Position numbers and translations under genes: made by a program
Shown: positions 31,901 to 60,390 of the stretch, one piece after another
How the letters are laid out: the number at the start of each line of letters is the position of its first letter
How positions within the stretch are numbered: position 1 is the stretch's first letter
The notes under the pieces: generated by a model
What the model was told of the DNA's origin: nothing
Databases searched by the model: none
Seen by the model: the letters and a program-made list of their open reading frames with translations, nothing else
NCBI GenBank assembly: GCA_033675265.1
Contig: JAUJYZ010000162.1
Span: 140,001-204,000 of the forward strand
DNA length: 64,000 nucleotides
Source of the DNA: Actinostola sp. cb2023
Lineage: Eukaryota > Cnidaria > Anthozoa > Actiniaria > Actinostolidae
Reading direction: 5' to 3'

Positions 31901-34900
31901 TTAAATTGAACCAAGGAATCATTTTATACAACAACATATACACCTATTTCAAAAAACGTTGGCATCTGAAATCTGAAACCTAAAAACACTCGTAGTCACA
32001 CTAATAATAATAATAAACACTATTCGCCAAGGATCTTCGCATAAAGGTCGTGGCATATTACAAATATTATATTTACCTGCCGTTGGTGAATAGTTTGGCT
32101 ACGAGTGTTTTTAGGTCACAGATTCAGATTTCAGATGCCAACGTATTTTGAAATACAGTCGAACCTCCCATAAGCGACCACCCAAAATGTCAAACTTTGT
32201 GGTCGCTTAGGAGAGGTTCCAACTATAGTGATTTGACTAATTGGAACTGAACTTTTGGTATTTTGGAAAACTGGTCGCTTAGGAGAAGTGGTCGCTTAGG
32301 AGAGGTTCCAACTATAGTGATTTGACTTGGAACTGAACTTTTGGTATTTTGGAAAACTGGTCACTTAGGAGAAGTGGTCGATTACGAGAGGTTCCAACTA
32401 TAGTGATTTGACTTGGAACTGAACTTTTGGTATTTTGGAAAACTGGTCGCTTACGAGAAGTGGTCGCTTACGAGAGGTTCCAACTATAGTGATTTGACTT
32501 GGAACTGAACTTTTGGTATTTGGAAAACTGGTCGCTTACGAGAAGTGGTCGCTTACGAGAGTGGTCGCAACCGGAGGTTCAGCTGTAGGTGTATCTATTG
32601 GTGTATATACATATACTGCTTTTTCTTCTTCCAAGTCCCCCCACCCATTCTACGGTCCCTAAAGTTCTAACTTGTATAAAATATTCCATATACAGCTATT
32701 TCAAAAAACGTTGAATACTGCATACTGAATAGTGCATTCCAAGACCAAAGGGCATTGTGGGCCTCGTTATTTTGAAAGAAAAAGTAAATATACAGCGATT
32801 TTTTCGCCATATGGAGCTAGTATATTGTTTCTGACGGAATACACAAAAAATAAAATAAATTATTATTATTTATATTACTTTAGACAATATTACACGAGTC
32901 CCAAAATGCATTTCGGTCTTGGAATACGCTATTTAGAATGCAGTATTCAGTATCAACGTTTTTTGAAATAGCTGTATAGAAATGTCTCTTCATTGCCATA
33001 CATTAATACTCTTTCCCCTTCATTACCTTGCATTACTGTCTTTCCCCTTCATTACGTAATACCGTACATTACTTGAGTGTAAGAGGTCGGGGTTCGATTC
33101 CCGGCCGCGTCCTTGGGCAGGGTAGTTAGTCTCATGTCTCTTCTAACCAATAGAAGAACATGCTGTGTTATATCGCAGACTAATGAATTGTCTGCAGCAC
33201 AAACAGCATGTATCTCAAAGTCACTCAGTAACAAACATTCGAGGCTCCAGAAAACGGTTTCAATATTGTTGACGAAAAAATGGTGCGAAACCGTGAAGTG
33301 ACACGCATGCGTGTTCAAGATCCGTTAAGTGACGCGAGAACAAAAGAAATGTTGAGTTTTAAACTTCATTCAACATCATTTTGAAAGTTGGCGGCAAACG
33401 CTTTCAAACATCGGCATTCAACAAAGTTGAACAAATGTGGAAGTAAATGTTGAAACCGTTTGCCATTAGTACTGAGCAGTCTGTATCTCTAGCTCTGTGA
33501 GCTTGATTAGTATACACACATAGAAAAGTGCGCTGTATATCAATTGTAATCCCTTCGTTATCCTCTTTCCCAGGCCCTCCGGTTTTTCTTATGTACAAGT
33601 GCGTGCATTGCGTACATCCAAATTTAATTGCAATTCGCAACCTGTATATATATATATTACAAAGCTAATTATTCTGTAGTTAATACAATGGTCTACATTT
33701 TCATTGATATATGTTCTACAAGTTGAAACTATTTGCATGCCTTGCTCTATAAAACGTTGCTTTTTACAGGAGCCTTTCTTATGAATTGCTTGAGAAAGTT
33801 ATAAAACATCGAGCTGTCCTGCAAAATATCGCGTTAAATGTAGTGTTGCCTCTCAAAGTACAGTGCATGTTCTCTGACACGAACACTTATCTATAAGGCT
33901 GTACTATGTATATGGTGTATATGTTGTAGTTTAAAATGATCTTTGGTTCAATTTGAATTGAATTGGTTTAATTTAAATTGAACCAAGGAATCATTTTATA
34001 CAACAACATATACACCTATTTCAAAAAACGTTGGCATCTGAAATCTGAAACCTAAAAACACTCGTAGTCACACTAATAATAATAATAAACACTATTCGCC
34101 AAGGATCTTCGCATAAAGGTCGTGGCATATTACAAATATTATATTTACCTGCCGTTGGTGAATAGTTTGGCTACGAGTGTTTTTAGGTCACAGATTCAGA
34201 TTTCAGATGCCAACGTATTTTGAAATACAGTCGAACCTCCCATAAGCGACCACCCAAAATGTCAAACTTTGTGGTCGCTTAGGAGAGGTTCCAACTATAG
34301 TGATTTGACTAATTGGAACTGAACTTTTGGTATTTTGGAAAACTGGTCGCTTAGGAGAAGTGGTCGCTTAGGAGAGGTTCCAACTATAGTGATTTGACTT
34401 GGAACTGAACTTTTGGTATTTTGGAAAACTGGTCACTTAGGAGAAGTGGTCGATTACGAGAGGTTCCAACTATAGTGATTTGACTTGGAACTGAACTTTT
34501 GGTATTTTGGAAAACTGGTCGCTTACGAGAAGTGGTCGCTTACGAGAGGTTCCAACTATAGTGATTTGACTTGGAACTGAACTTTTGGTATTTTGGAAAA
34601 CTGGTCGCTTACGAGAAGTGGTCGCTTACGAGAGTGGTCGCAACCGGAGGTTCAGCTGTAGGTGTATCTATTGGTGTATATACATATACTGCTTTTTCTT
34701 CTTCCAAGTCCCCCCACCCATTCTACGGTCCCTAAAGTTCTAACTTGTATAAAATATTCCATATACAGCTATTTCAAAAAACGTTGAATACTGCATACTG
34801 AATAGTGCATTCCAAGACCAAAGGGCATTGTGGGCCTCGTTATTTTGAAAGAAAAAGTAAATATACAGCGATTTTTTCGCCATATGGAGCTAGTATATTG

Positions 34901-37900
34901 TTTCTGACGGAATACACAAAAAATAAAATAAATTATTATTATTTATATTACTTTAGACAATATTACACGAGTCCCAAAATGCATTTCGGTCTTGGAATAC
35001 GCTATTTAGAATGCAGTATTCAGTATCAACGTTTTTTGAAATAGCTGTATAGAAATGTCTCTTCATTGCCATACATTAATACTCTTTCCCCTTCATTACC
35101 TTGCATTACTGTCTTTCCCCTTCATTACGTAATACCGTACATTACTTGAGTGTAAGAGGTCGGGGTTCGATTCCCGGCCGCGTCCTTGGGCAGGGTAGTT
35201 AGTCTCATGTCTCTTCTAACCAATAGAAGAACATGCTGTGTTATATCGCAGACTAATGAATTGTCTGCAGCACAAACAGCATGTATCTCAAAGTCACTCA
35301 GTAACAAACATTCGAGGCTCCAGAAAACGGTTTCAATATTGTTGACGAAAAAATGGTGCGAAACCGTGAAGTGACACGCATGCGTGTTCAAGATCCGTTA
35401 AGTGACGCGAGAACAAAAGAAATGTTGAGTTTTAAACTTCATTCAACATCATTTTGAAAGTTGGCGGCAAACGCTTTCAAACATCGGCATTCAACAAAGT
35501 TGAACAAATGTGGAAGTAAATGTTGAAACCGTTTGCCATTAGTACTGAGCAGTCTGTATCTCTAGCTCTGTGAGCTTGATTAGTATACACACATAGAAAA
35601 GTGCGCTGTATATCAATTGTAATCCCTTCGTTATCCTCTTTCCCAGGCCCTCCGGTTTTTCTTATGTACAAGTGCGTGCATTGCGTACATCCAAATTTAA
35701 TTGCAATTCGCAACCTGTATATATATATATTACAAAGCTAATTATTCTGTAGTTAATACAATGGTCTACATTTTCATTGATATATGTTCTACAAGTTGAA
35801 ACTATTTGCATGCCTTGCTCTATAAAACGTTGCTTTTTACAGGAGCCTTTCTTATGAATTGCTTGAGAAAGTTATAAAACATCGAGCTGTCCTGCAAAAT
35901 ATCGCGTTAAATGTAGTGTTGCCTCTCAAAGTACAGTGCATGTTCTCTGACACGAACACTTATCTATAAGGCTGTACTATGTATATGGTGTATATGTTGT
36001 AGTTTAAAATGATCTTTGGTTCAATTTGAATTGAATTGGTTTAATTTAAATTGAACCAAGGAATCATTTTATACAACAACATATACACCTATTTCAAAAA
36101 ACGTTGGCATCTGAAATCTGAAACCTAAAAACACTCGTAGTCACACTAATAATAATAATAAACACTATTCGCCAAGGATCTTCGCATAAAGGTCGTGGCA
36201 TATTACAAATATTATATTTACCTGCCGTTGGTGAATAGTTTGGCTACGAGTGTTTTTAGGTCACAGATTCAGATTTCAGATGCCAACGTATTTTGAAATA
36301 CAGTCGAACCTCCCATAAGCGACCACCCAAAATGTCAAACTTTGTGGTCGCTTAGGAGAGGTTCCAACTATAGTGATTTGACTAATTGGAACTGAACTTT
36401 TGGTATTTTGGAAAACTGGTCGCTTAGGAGAAGTGGTCGCTTAGGAGAGGTTCCAACTATAGTGATTTGACTTGGAACTGAACTTTTGGTATTTTGGAAA
36501 ACTGGTCACTTAGGAGAAGTGGTCGATTACGAGAGGTTCCAACTATAGTGATTTGACTTGGAACTGAACTTTTGGTATTTTGGAAAACTGGTCGCTTACG
36601 AGAAGTGGTCGCTTACGAGAGGTTCCAACTATAGTGATTTGACTTGGAACTGAACTTTTGGTATTTTGGAAAACTGGTCGCTTACGAGAAGTGGTCGCTT
36701 ACGAGAGTGGTCGCAACCGGAGGTTCAGCTGTAGGTGTATCTATTGGTGTATATACATATACTGCTTTTTCTTCTTCCAAGTCCCCCCACCCATTCTACG
36801 GTCCCTAAAGTTCTAACTTGTATAAAATATTCCATATACAGCTATTTCAAAAAACGTTGAATACTGCATACTGAATAGTGCATTCCAAGACCAAAGGGCA
36901 TTGTGGGCCTCGTTATTTTGAAAGAAAAAGTAAATATACAGCGATTTTTTCGCCATATGGAGCTAGTATATTGTTTCTGACGGAATACACAAAAAATAAA
37001 ATAAATTATTATTATTTATATTACTTTAGACAATATTACACGAGTCCCAAAATGCATTTCGGTCTTGGAATACGCTATTTAGAATGCAGTATTCAGTATC
37101 AACGTTTTTTGAAATAGCTGTATAGAAATGTCTCTTCATTGCCATACATTAATACTCTTTCCCCTTCATTACCTTGCATTACTGTCTTTCCCCTTCATTA
37201 CGTAATACCGTACATTACTTGAGTGTAAGAGGTCGGGGTTCGATTCCCGGCCGCGTCCTTGGGCAGGGTAGTTAGTCTCATGTCTCTTCTAACCAATAGA
37301 AGAACATGCTGTGTTATATCGCAGACTAATGAATTGTCTGCAGCACAAACAGCATGTATCTCAAAGTCACTCAGTAACAAACATTCGAGGCTCCAGAAAA
37401 CGGTTTCAATATTGTTGACGAAAAAATGGTGCGAAACCGTGAAGTGACACGCATGCGTGTTCAAGATCCGTTAAGTGACGCGAGAACAAAAGAAATGTTG
37501 AGTTTTAAACTTCATTCAACATCATTTTGAAAGTTGGCGGCAAACGCTTTCAAACATCGGCATTCAACAAAGTTGAACAAATGTGGAAGTAAATTTGAAA
37601 AACCGTTTGCCATTAGTACTGAGCAGTCTGTATCTCTAGCTCTGTGAGCTTGATTAGTATACACACATAGAAAAGTGCGCTGTATATCAATTGTAATCCC
37701 TTCGTTATCCTCTTTCCCAGGCCCTCCGGTTTTTCTTATGTACAAGTGCGTGCATTGCGTACATCCAAATTTAATTGCAATTCGCAACCTGTATATATAT
37801 ATATTACAAAGCTAATTATTCTGTAGTTAATACAATGGTCTACTTTTTCATTGATATATGTTCTACAAGTTGAAACTATTTGCATGCCTTGCTCTATAAA

Positions 37901-40900
37901 ACGTTGCTTTTTACAGGAGCCTTTCTTATGAATTGCTTGAGAAAGTTATAAAACATCGAGCTGTCCTGCAAAATATCGCGTTAAATGTAGTGTTGCCTCT
38001 CAAAGTACAGTGCATGTTCTCTGACACGAACACTTATCTATAAGGCTGTACTATGTATATGGTGTATATGTTGTAGTTTAAAATGATCTTTGGTTCAATT
38101 TGAATTGAATTGGTTTAATTTAAATTGAACCAAGGAATCATTTTATACAACAACATATACACCTATTTCAAAAAACGTTGGCATCTGAAATCTGAAACCT
38201 AAAAACACTCGTAGTCACACTAATAATAATAATAAACACTATTCGCCAAGGATCTTCGCATAAAGGTCGTGGCATATTACAAATATTATATTTACCTGCC
38301 GTTGGTGAATAGTTTGGCTACGAGTGTTTTTAGGTCACAGATTCAGATTTCAGATGCCAACGTATTTTGAAATACAGTCGAACCTCCCATAAGCGACCAC
38401 CCAAAATGTCAAACTTTGTGGTCGCTTAGGAGAGGTTCCAACTATAGTGATTTGACTAATTGGAACTGAACTTTTGGTATTTTGGAAAACTGGTCGCTTA
38501 GGAGAAGTGGTCGCTTAGGAGAGGTTCCAACTATAGTGATTTGACTTGGAACTGAACTTTTGGTATTTTGGAAAACTGGTCACTTAGGAGAAGTGGTCGA
38601 TTACGAGAGGTTCCAACTATAGTGATTTGACTTGGAACTGAACTTTTGGTATTTTGGAAAACTGGTCGCTTACGAGAAGTGGTCGCTTACGAGAGGTTCC
38701 AACTATAGTGATTTGACTTGGAACTGAACTTTTGGTATTTTGGAAAACTGGTCGCTTACGAGAAGTGGTCGCTTACGAGAGTGGTCGCAACCGGAGGTTC
38801 AGCTGTAGGTGTATCTATTGGTGTATATACATATACTGCTTTTTCTTCTTCCAAGTCCCCCCACCCATTCTACGGTCCCTAAAGTTCTAACTTGTATAAA
38901 ATATTCCATATACAGCTATTTCAAAAAACGTTGAATACTGCATACTGAATAGTGCATTCCAAGACCAAAGGGCATTGTGGGCCTCGTTATTTTGAAAGAA
39001 AAAGTAAATATACAGCGATTTTTTCGCCATATGGAGCTAGTATATTGTTTCTGACGGAATACACAAAAAATAAAATAAATTATTATTATTTATATTACTT
39101 TAGACAATATTACACGAGTCCCAAAATGCATTTCGGTCTTGGAATACGCTATTTAGAATGCAGTATTCAGTATCAACGTTTTCAGTTGAAATAGCTGTAT
39201 AGAAATGTCTCTTCATTGCCATACATTAATACTCTTTCCCCTTCATTACCTTGCATTACTGTCTTTCCCCTTCATTACGTAATACCGTACATTACTTGAG
39301 TGTAAGAGGTCGGGGTTCGATTCCCGGCCGCGTCCTTGGGCAGGGTAGTTAGTCTCATGTCTCTTCTAACCAATAGAAGAACATGCTGTGTTATATCGCA
39401 GACTAATGAATTGTCTGCAGCACAAACAGCATGTATCTCAAAGTCACTCAGTAACAAACATTCGAGGCTCCAGAAAACGGTTTCAATATTGTTGACGAAA
39501 AAATGGTGCGAAACCGTGAAGTGACACGCATGCGTGTTCAAGATCCGTTAAGTGACGCGAGAACAAAAGAAATGTTGAGTTTTAAACTTCATTCAACATC
39601 ATTTTGAAAGTTGGCGGCAAACGCTTTCAAACATCGGCATTCAACAAAGTTGAACAAATGTGGAAGTAAATGTTGAAACCGTTTGCCATTAGTACTGAGC
39701 AGTCTGTATCTCTAGCTCTGTGAGCTTGATTAGTATACACACATAGAAAAGTGCGCTGTATATCAATTGTAATCCCTTCGTTATCCTCTTTCCCAGGCCC
39801 TCCGGTTTTTCTTATGTACAAGTGCGTGCATTGCGTACATCCAAATTTAATTGCAATTCGCAACCTGTATATATATATATTACAAAGCTAATTATTCTGT
39901 AGTTAATACAATGGTCTACTTTTTCATTGATATATGTTCTACAAGTTGAAACTATTTGCATGCCTTGCTCTATAAAACGTTGCTTTTTACAGGAGCCTTT
40001 CTTATGAATTGCTTGAGAAAGTTATAAAACATCGAGCTGTCCTGCAAAATATCGCGTTAAATGTAGTGTTGCCTCTCAAAGTACAGTGCATGTTCTCTGA
40101 CACGAACACTTATCTATAAGGCTGTACTATGTATATGGTGTATATGTTGTAGTTTAAAATGATCTTTGGTTCAATTTGAATTGAATTGGTTTAATTTAAA
40201 TTGAACCAAGGAATCATTTTATACAACAACAACATATACACCTATTTCAAAAAACGTTGGCATCTGAAATCTGAAACCTAAAAACACTCGTAGTCACACT
40301 AATAATAATAATAAACACTATTCGCCAAGGATCTTCGCATAAAGGTCGTGGCATATTACAAATATTATATTTACCTGCCGTTGGTGAATAGTTTGGCTAC
40401 GAGTGTTTTTAGGTCACAGATTCAGATTTCAGATGCCAACGTATTTTGAAATACAGTCGAACCTCCCATAAGCGACCACCCAAAATGTCAAACTTTGTGG
40501 TCGCTTAGGAGAGGTTCCAACTATAGTGATTTGACTAATTGGAACTGAACTTTTGGTATTTTGGAAAACTGGTCGCTTAGGAGAAGTGGTCGCTTTAGGA
40601 GAGGTTCCAACTATAGTGATTTGACTTGGAACTGAACTTTTGGTATTTTGGAAAACTGGTCACTTAGGAGAAGTGGTCGATTACGAGAGGTTCCAACTAT
40701 AGTGATTTGACTTGGAACTGAACTTTTGGTATTTTGGAAAACTGGTCGCTTACGAGAGGTTCCAACTATAGTGATTTGACTTGGAACTGAACTTTTGGTA
40801 TTTTGGAAAACTGGTCGCTTACGAGAAGTGGTCGCTTACGAGAGGTTCCAACTATAGTGATTTGACTTGGAACTGAACTTTTGGTATTTTGGAAAACTGG

Positions 40901-41610
40901 TCGCTTAGGAAAAGTGGTCGCTTACGAGAGGTTCCAACTATAGTGATTTGACTTGGAACTGAACTTTTGGTATTTTGGAAAACTGGTCGCTTACGAGAGG
41001 TGGTCGCTTACGAGAGGTTCCAACTATAGTGATTTGACTTGGAACTGAACTTTTGGTATTTTGGAAAACTGGTCGCTTAGGAGAAGTGGTCGCTTACGAG
41101 AGTGGTCGCAACCGGAGGTTCAGCTGTAGGTGTATCTCTTGGTGTATATACATATACTGCTTTTTCTTCTTCCAAGTCCCCCCACCCATTCTACGGTCCC
41201 TAAAGTTCTAACTTGTATAAAATATTCCATATACAGCTATTTCAAAAAACGTTGAATACTGCACACTGAATAGTGCATTCCAAGACCAAAGGTCATTGTG
41301 GGCCTCGTTATTTTGAAAGAAAAAGTAAATATACAGCGATTTTTTCGCCATATGGAGCTAGTATATTGTTTCTGACGGAATACACAAAAAATAAAATAAA
41401 TTATTATTATTTATATTACTTTAGACAATATTACACGAGTCCCAAAATGCATTTCGGTCTTGGAATACACTATTTAGAATGCAGTATTCAGTATCAACGT
41501 TTTTTGAAATAGCTGTATAGAAATGTCTTTTCATTGCCATACATTACTCTTTCCCCTTCATTACCTTGCATTACTGTCTTTCCCCTTCATTACGTAATAC
41601 CGTACATTAC
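28937..41610. repeat. Head-to-tail array of six ~2.07-kb MITE cassettes
   Basis: Boundary B-box motif at ~28953, 31016, 33089, 35162, 37235 and 39309 (period 2063, then 2073-2074). Units 2-5 are almost identical; unit 1 is more diverged; unit 6 is ~2.3 kb. Each unit contains in order: SINE remnant, a GTTTCAA-type inverted repeat, a GGTTCAATTTGAA hairpin, a MITE with ATTTCAAAAAACGTTGGC ends, a CAGTCGAACCTC-type element expanded into 86-bp sub-repeats, and the MITE also found at 7892-8162. Small open frames repeat identically in each unit and show no coding signature. No gene lies between FBXO7 and NISCH. Confidence 0.95.
30100..30515. mobile_element. TA-flanked MITE with internal 86-bp repeats (first of six)
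   Basis: Starts TACAGTCGAACCTCC and ends GGAGGTTCAGCTGTA, mariner-like with TA flanks. GGTTCCAACTATAG recurs every 86 bp (30144, 30230, 30316, 30402): four copies here, seven in the last cassette (40.5-41.1 kb). Confidence 0.75.
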
Positions 41611-42575
41611 TAACTTTCCCTTCGTTACTGTTTCCCTTCTTTCCCTTCATTACTATCTCCCTTCATTACCGTCTCTCCCTTCATTACCGTACATTACTAT
41701 CTTTCCCCGTACATTACCGTCTCCCTTCGTCACCGTACATTACTGTCTCTCCTTTCATTACCGTACATTAGTCTCCCTTCATCACCGTACATTACTGTCT
41801 CTCCCTTCATTACTGTACATTACTGTCTCCCTTCATCACCGTACATTACTGTCTCCCTTCATCACCGTACATTACTGTGTTTCCCTTCATTACCGTACAT
41901 TACTGTCTCCTTTCATTACCGTACATTACTGTCTCTCCCTTCATTACCGTACATTACTGTCTCCTTTCATTACCGTACATTACTGTCTCTCCCTTCATTG
42001 CCGTACATTACTGTGTTTCCCTTCATCACTGTACATTACTGTCTCCTTTCATTACCGTACATTATTGTGTTTCCCTTCATTGCCGTACATTACTGTCTCT
42101 CCCTTCATTACCGTACATTACTGTCTCTCCCTTCATTACCGTACATTACTGTGTTTCCCTTCATCACTGTACATTACTGTCTCCTTTCATTACCGTACAT
42201 TACTGTGTTTCCCTTCATTGCCGTACATTACTATCTCTCCCTTCATCACCGTACATTACTATCTCTCCCTTCATCACCGTACATTACTGTCTCTCCCTTC
42301 ATTACCGTACATTACTGTGTTTCCCTTCATCACTGTACATTACTGTCTCCTTTCATTACCGTACATTACTGTGTTTCCCTTCATTGCCGTACATTACTGT
42401 CTCTCCCTTCATTACCGTACATTACTGTCTCCTTTCATTACCGTACATTACTGTCTCTCCCTTCATTACCGTACATTACTGTGTTTCCCTTCATCACTGT
42501 ACATTACTGTCTCCTTTCATTACCGTACATTACTGTGCTTCCCTTCATCACTGTACATTACTATCTCTCCCTTCA

Positions 42576-42600
<25 letters not shown>
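41535..42600. repeat. 26-29-bp satellite at the NISCH 3' end
   Basis: The unit CATTACCGTACATTACTGT plus a CTCCCTT/GTTTCCC variant spans ~1.07 kb. The founding sequence CCTTCATTACGTAATACCG occurs once in every 2.07-kb cassette, so the satellite grew from the last cassette. It runs past the NISCH stop codon. Confidence 0.93.
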
Positions 42601-56982
<14,382 letters not shown>

Positions 56983-59084
56983 GTTATTTATCTTTCTTTT
57001 TTCCATTTCGCGTTGAGTTATTTGCACGATATTCGTACCAGCAACTGGTTATTCAACTGTTGTTATTTCACTGACTCAGTAACCAGGCCTTACTCGAATC
57101 ACGCAATGTGCGTGTCGTCATGCGTGATATGCGTGACAACCGACTGGTGACGTATGCAGTAATTTTAGGGACTGGAAAAGAGGCGGGAGAGGGTAGGGGA
57201 AAACGGAGCCCAGATTAAAAAAGAGAAAAGAGGAACTGACTAGAGAAAAAATGAATGTCGACCCCGACTATTAAATTAACAAATAAAAAAATAAAAAAAT
57301 GGGACGATTCTCCCGAGTTTAGTAAATAGCTGAATTTTTTTCCTCGATCATTTGTAAACTTTTCATTGACGGCTTTGATATCTCGTAGCTCTGCTCACTG
57401 AGGACACTGAGTAAGATCGCACCACACACGTTTAGTTTTTTATATTCAGTTGTTCTTATATAATAAACAACAATTTGTCTTCAATTAACTTTTAAATATC
57501 ATGTCACAGAATAGAACTCGTATGGCAACGGAAGGTATACAACACGCATACGACACGGATACGACACGGACACGACACGGACACAACACAGATACGACAC
57601 GGACACAACACAGATATGGCACGGACACAACCCGGATACGACACGGGCACAACACGCATACGACACGGATACGACACGGATAGCAAACGTTTTTCAACGA
57701 ATTGATCACGGTAACGCAGCCATACCAAATCTACTCTGTAACACTTTCACGATCTGTTTCTCAAATATTAGCAATACAGGTGCCAACAAGTATTTGCGAG
57801 ACAAACCGCAGGGTTGTATTTTAACCATTCTCGGCTACCCAGGGGCTACTCAGTGGAGAGGGGGCAGGGGAGAAAAGAGGAGGAAATAAAGCTGTATTTC
57901 TTCCCTCCACTTTTATCCCCTCCGGGTACGGTAGCCTTGTTGGATTTCTGGGGATGTATATTTTCTTTAAGAATTTAAGACCCTAGCTATTCCAAGATCA
58001 CCAGACACCGCTGTAATGTCGGACAGCAGACGCAGGCTGGACACAGCGGTGTCTGGTGTCTTGGAATAGCTAGGGTCTTAAATTCTTAAAGAAAATATAC
58101 ATCCCCAGAAATCCAACAAGGCTACCGTACCCGGAGGGGATAAAAGTGGAGGGAAGAAATACAGCTTTATTTCCTCCTCTTTTCTCCCCTGCCCCCTCTC
58201 CACTGAGTAGCCCCTGGGTAGCCGAGAATGGTTAAAATACAACCCTGCGGTTTGTCTCGCAAATACTTGTTGGCACCTGTATTGCTAATATTTGAGAAAC
58301 AGATCGTGAAAGTGTTACAGAGTAGATTTGGTATGGCTGCGTTACCGTGATCAATTCGTTGAAAAAAACGTTTGCTATCCGTGTCGTATCCCGTGTCGTA
58401 TGCGTGTTGTGCCCGTGTCGTATCCGGGTTGTGTCCGTGCCATATCTGTGTTGTGTCCGTGTCGTATCTGTGTTGTATCCGTGTCGTGTCCGTGTCGTAT
58501 CCGTGTCGTATGCGTGTTGTATACCTTCCGTTGCCATACGAGTTCTATTCTGTGACATGATATTTAAAAGTTAATTGAAGACAAATTGTTGTTTATTATA
58601 TAAGAACAACTGAATATAAAAAACTAAACGTGTGTGGTGCGATCTTACTCAGTGTCCTCAGTGAGCAGAGCTACGAGATATCAAAGCCGTCAATGAAAAG
58701 TTTACAAATGATCGAGGAAAAAAATTCAGCTATTTACTAAACTCGGGAGAATCGTCCCATTTTTTTATTTTATTCTTTGTTAATTTAATAGTCGGGGTCG
58801 ACATTCATTTTTTCTCTAGTCAGTTCCTCTTTTCTCTTTTTTAACCTGGGCTCCGTTTTCCCCTACCCTCTCCCGCCTCTTTTCCAGTTCCTAAAATTAC
58901 TGCATTACGTCACCAGTCAGGTTGTCACGCATATCACGCATGACGACACGCACATGACGCACATTGCGTGATTCGAGTAAGGCCTGGTTACTGAGTCAGT
59001 GAAATAACAACAGTCGAATAACCCGTTGCTGGTACGAATATCGTGCAATAACTGAACGCGAAATGGAAAAGAAAGATAAATAAC
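56983..59084. other. Palindromic 5' flank between NISCH exon 1 and its inverted copy
   Basis: This 2.1-kb head-to-head interval holds no gene I can support. It contains two mirror copies of an ACGACACGGAC-type tandem repeat (57540-57682 and 58380-58525) and two mirror copies of a purine-rich stretch. Any NISCH promoter must be here and is necessarily present twice, facing both ways. Confidence 0.7.
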
Positions 59085-60038
59085 ATGAAAATTCGTAAAA
59101 TTATCATCCCAGCGGCCGATGTTGTCGACGGATATACGGTTGGTATTCAATGTTTCTACTAAATTGAGTTTTCTGACAACTGCACAAGACACTGAGTGCT
59201 ATACACTTTGCTTATTTGGCAATTTGCTCGCATTGTTTGGTTGTAGAATTGTAGAAAACTTTCTTCATTCTCTTATGTATGTTTACCAAACTTTGAACAA
59301 ACTGGCTTTTCTCGTCACCCTAAAATAACTAAAAATACGACACAGATTCTCAACTGACTTCTGGATCACGAGAACTGCTTACTGAATAAATGAACAACTG
59401 ATCGATTGTAACTGTTTATTTTAAAAACCTGCACGAGTTTCTTTGTCAAACAACAGTCCTACTACTAGTAGTATTTGTGATTAATTCTGCATTTATACAT
59501 CTCAAATTTTCACCAGATGTACGTAATAGAGAGAGCTACATTATACATTGGTGATTTATAGCTATACACTATGTAGCTCTGACACTTCTGAATTGATTGC
59601 CATGCACATCTGTTTAAAACACCTTAAATGGCTTTAAAACAAATACTATTTGGGCCACGTAACATATGAAATATTTGACATGAGAGTAGTGTGTGTATAT
59701 GTATACAGCTGTATGTCAAATGTTCCTCATCTTATAATTTCAAAGTCTGATGTATTTAGTTTTTTGCCAAAATGTTGACTTTGGCAGGTTTACTTCATAG
59801 AAGTGTTCATAAGAGAATACTCATGGCTGATTAGAAGACGGTACCGGGAATTCTATGAGTTACATGACAAGGTACGATATTTTAATTAATATGTAATTTA
59901 AATTCATAAAATTAATCTGAGTAGATTAACATGTTAAAACATATACTATACCTAGATAAATACATGTAGTGATGGGGTGATGTGTTGGAATGTTGTCAAA
60001 CGTTTTTTCTATTGTTGGCATGTTTACAGTGTTGTGAC

Positions 60039-60191
60039 CAGGGCCCGGTTGCACGAAAGGTGAATAGCGCTATCCACCGGATAAGTCTTATCCAACGGAT
60101 AAAATTTATTGGATAACTGCATCAGTTTTATCCGTTGGATAAGACTTATCCGGTGGATAGCGCTATTCACCTTTCGTGCAACCGGGCCCTG
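60039..60191. mobile_element. 153-bp palindromic MITE, right arm
   Basis: Same element as 55888-56040, in reverse orientation as expected for palindrome arms; one base in TAGGACTTATCC differs. Confidence 0.85.
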
Positions 60192-60240
60192 ATGTTTATT
60201 TGATGGTTTTGCCAACATTATTGATCGAGTAACCACAATC

Positions 60241-60390
60241 GATCTCCTCTCCTCTCCTCTCCTCTCCTCTCCTCTCCTCTCCTCTCCTCTCCTCTCCTCT
60301 CCTCTCCTCTCCTCTCCTCTCCTCTCCTCTCCTCTCCTCTCCTCTCCTCTCCTCTCCTCTCCTCTCCTCTCCTCTCCTCTCCTCTCCTAT
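60241..60390. repeat. CCTCT pentanucleotide array, right arm
   Basis: Mirror of the GGAGA array in the left arm. Confidence 0.97.

Noticed and set aside
30659..41512. Small frames (62-88 codons) recurring identically six times
   Set aside because: They recur because the 2.07-kb cassette is tandemly repeated; they lie in MITE modules, overlap on both strands and match no known protein.
57485..58574. Frames of CRIRVV / DTTRTRHG repeats on both strands around the palindrome centre
   Set aside because: Translations of the ACGACACGGAC repeat in both arms; no gene.
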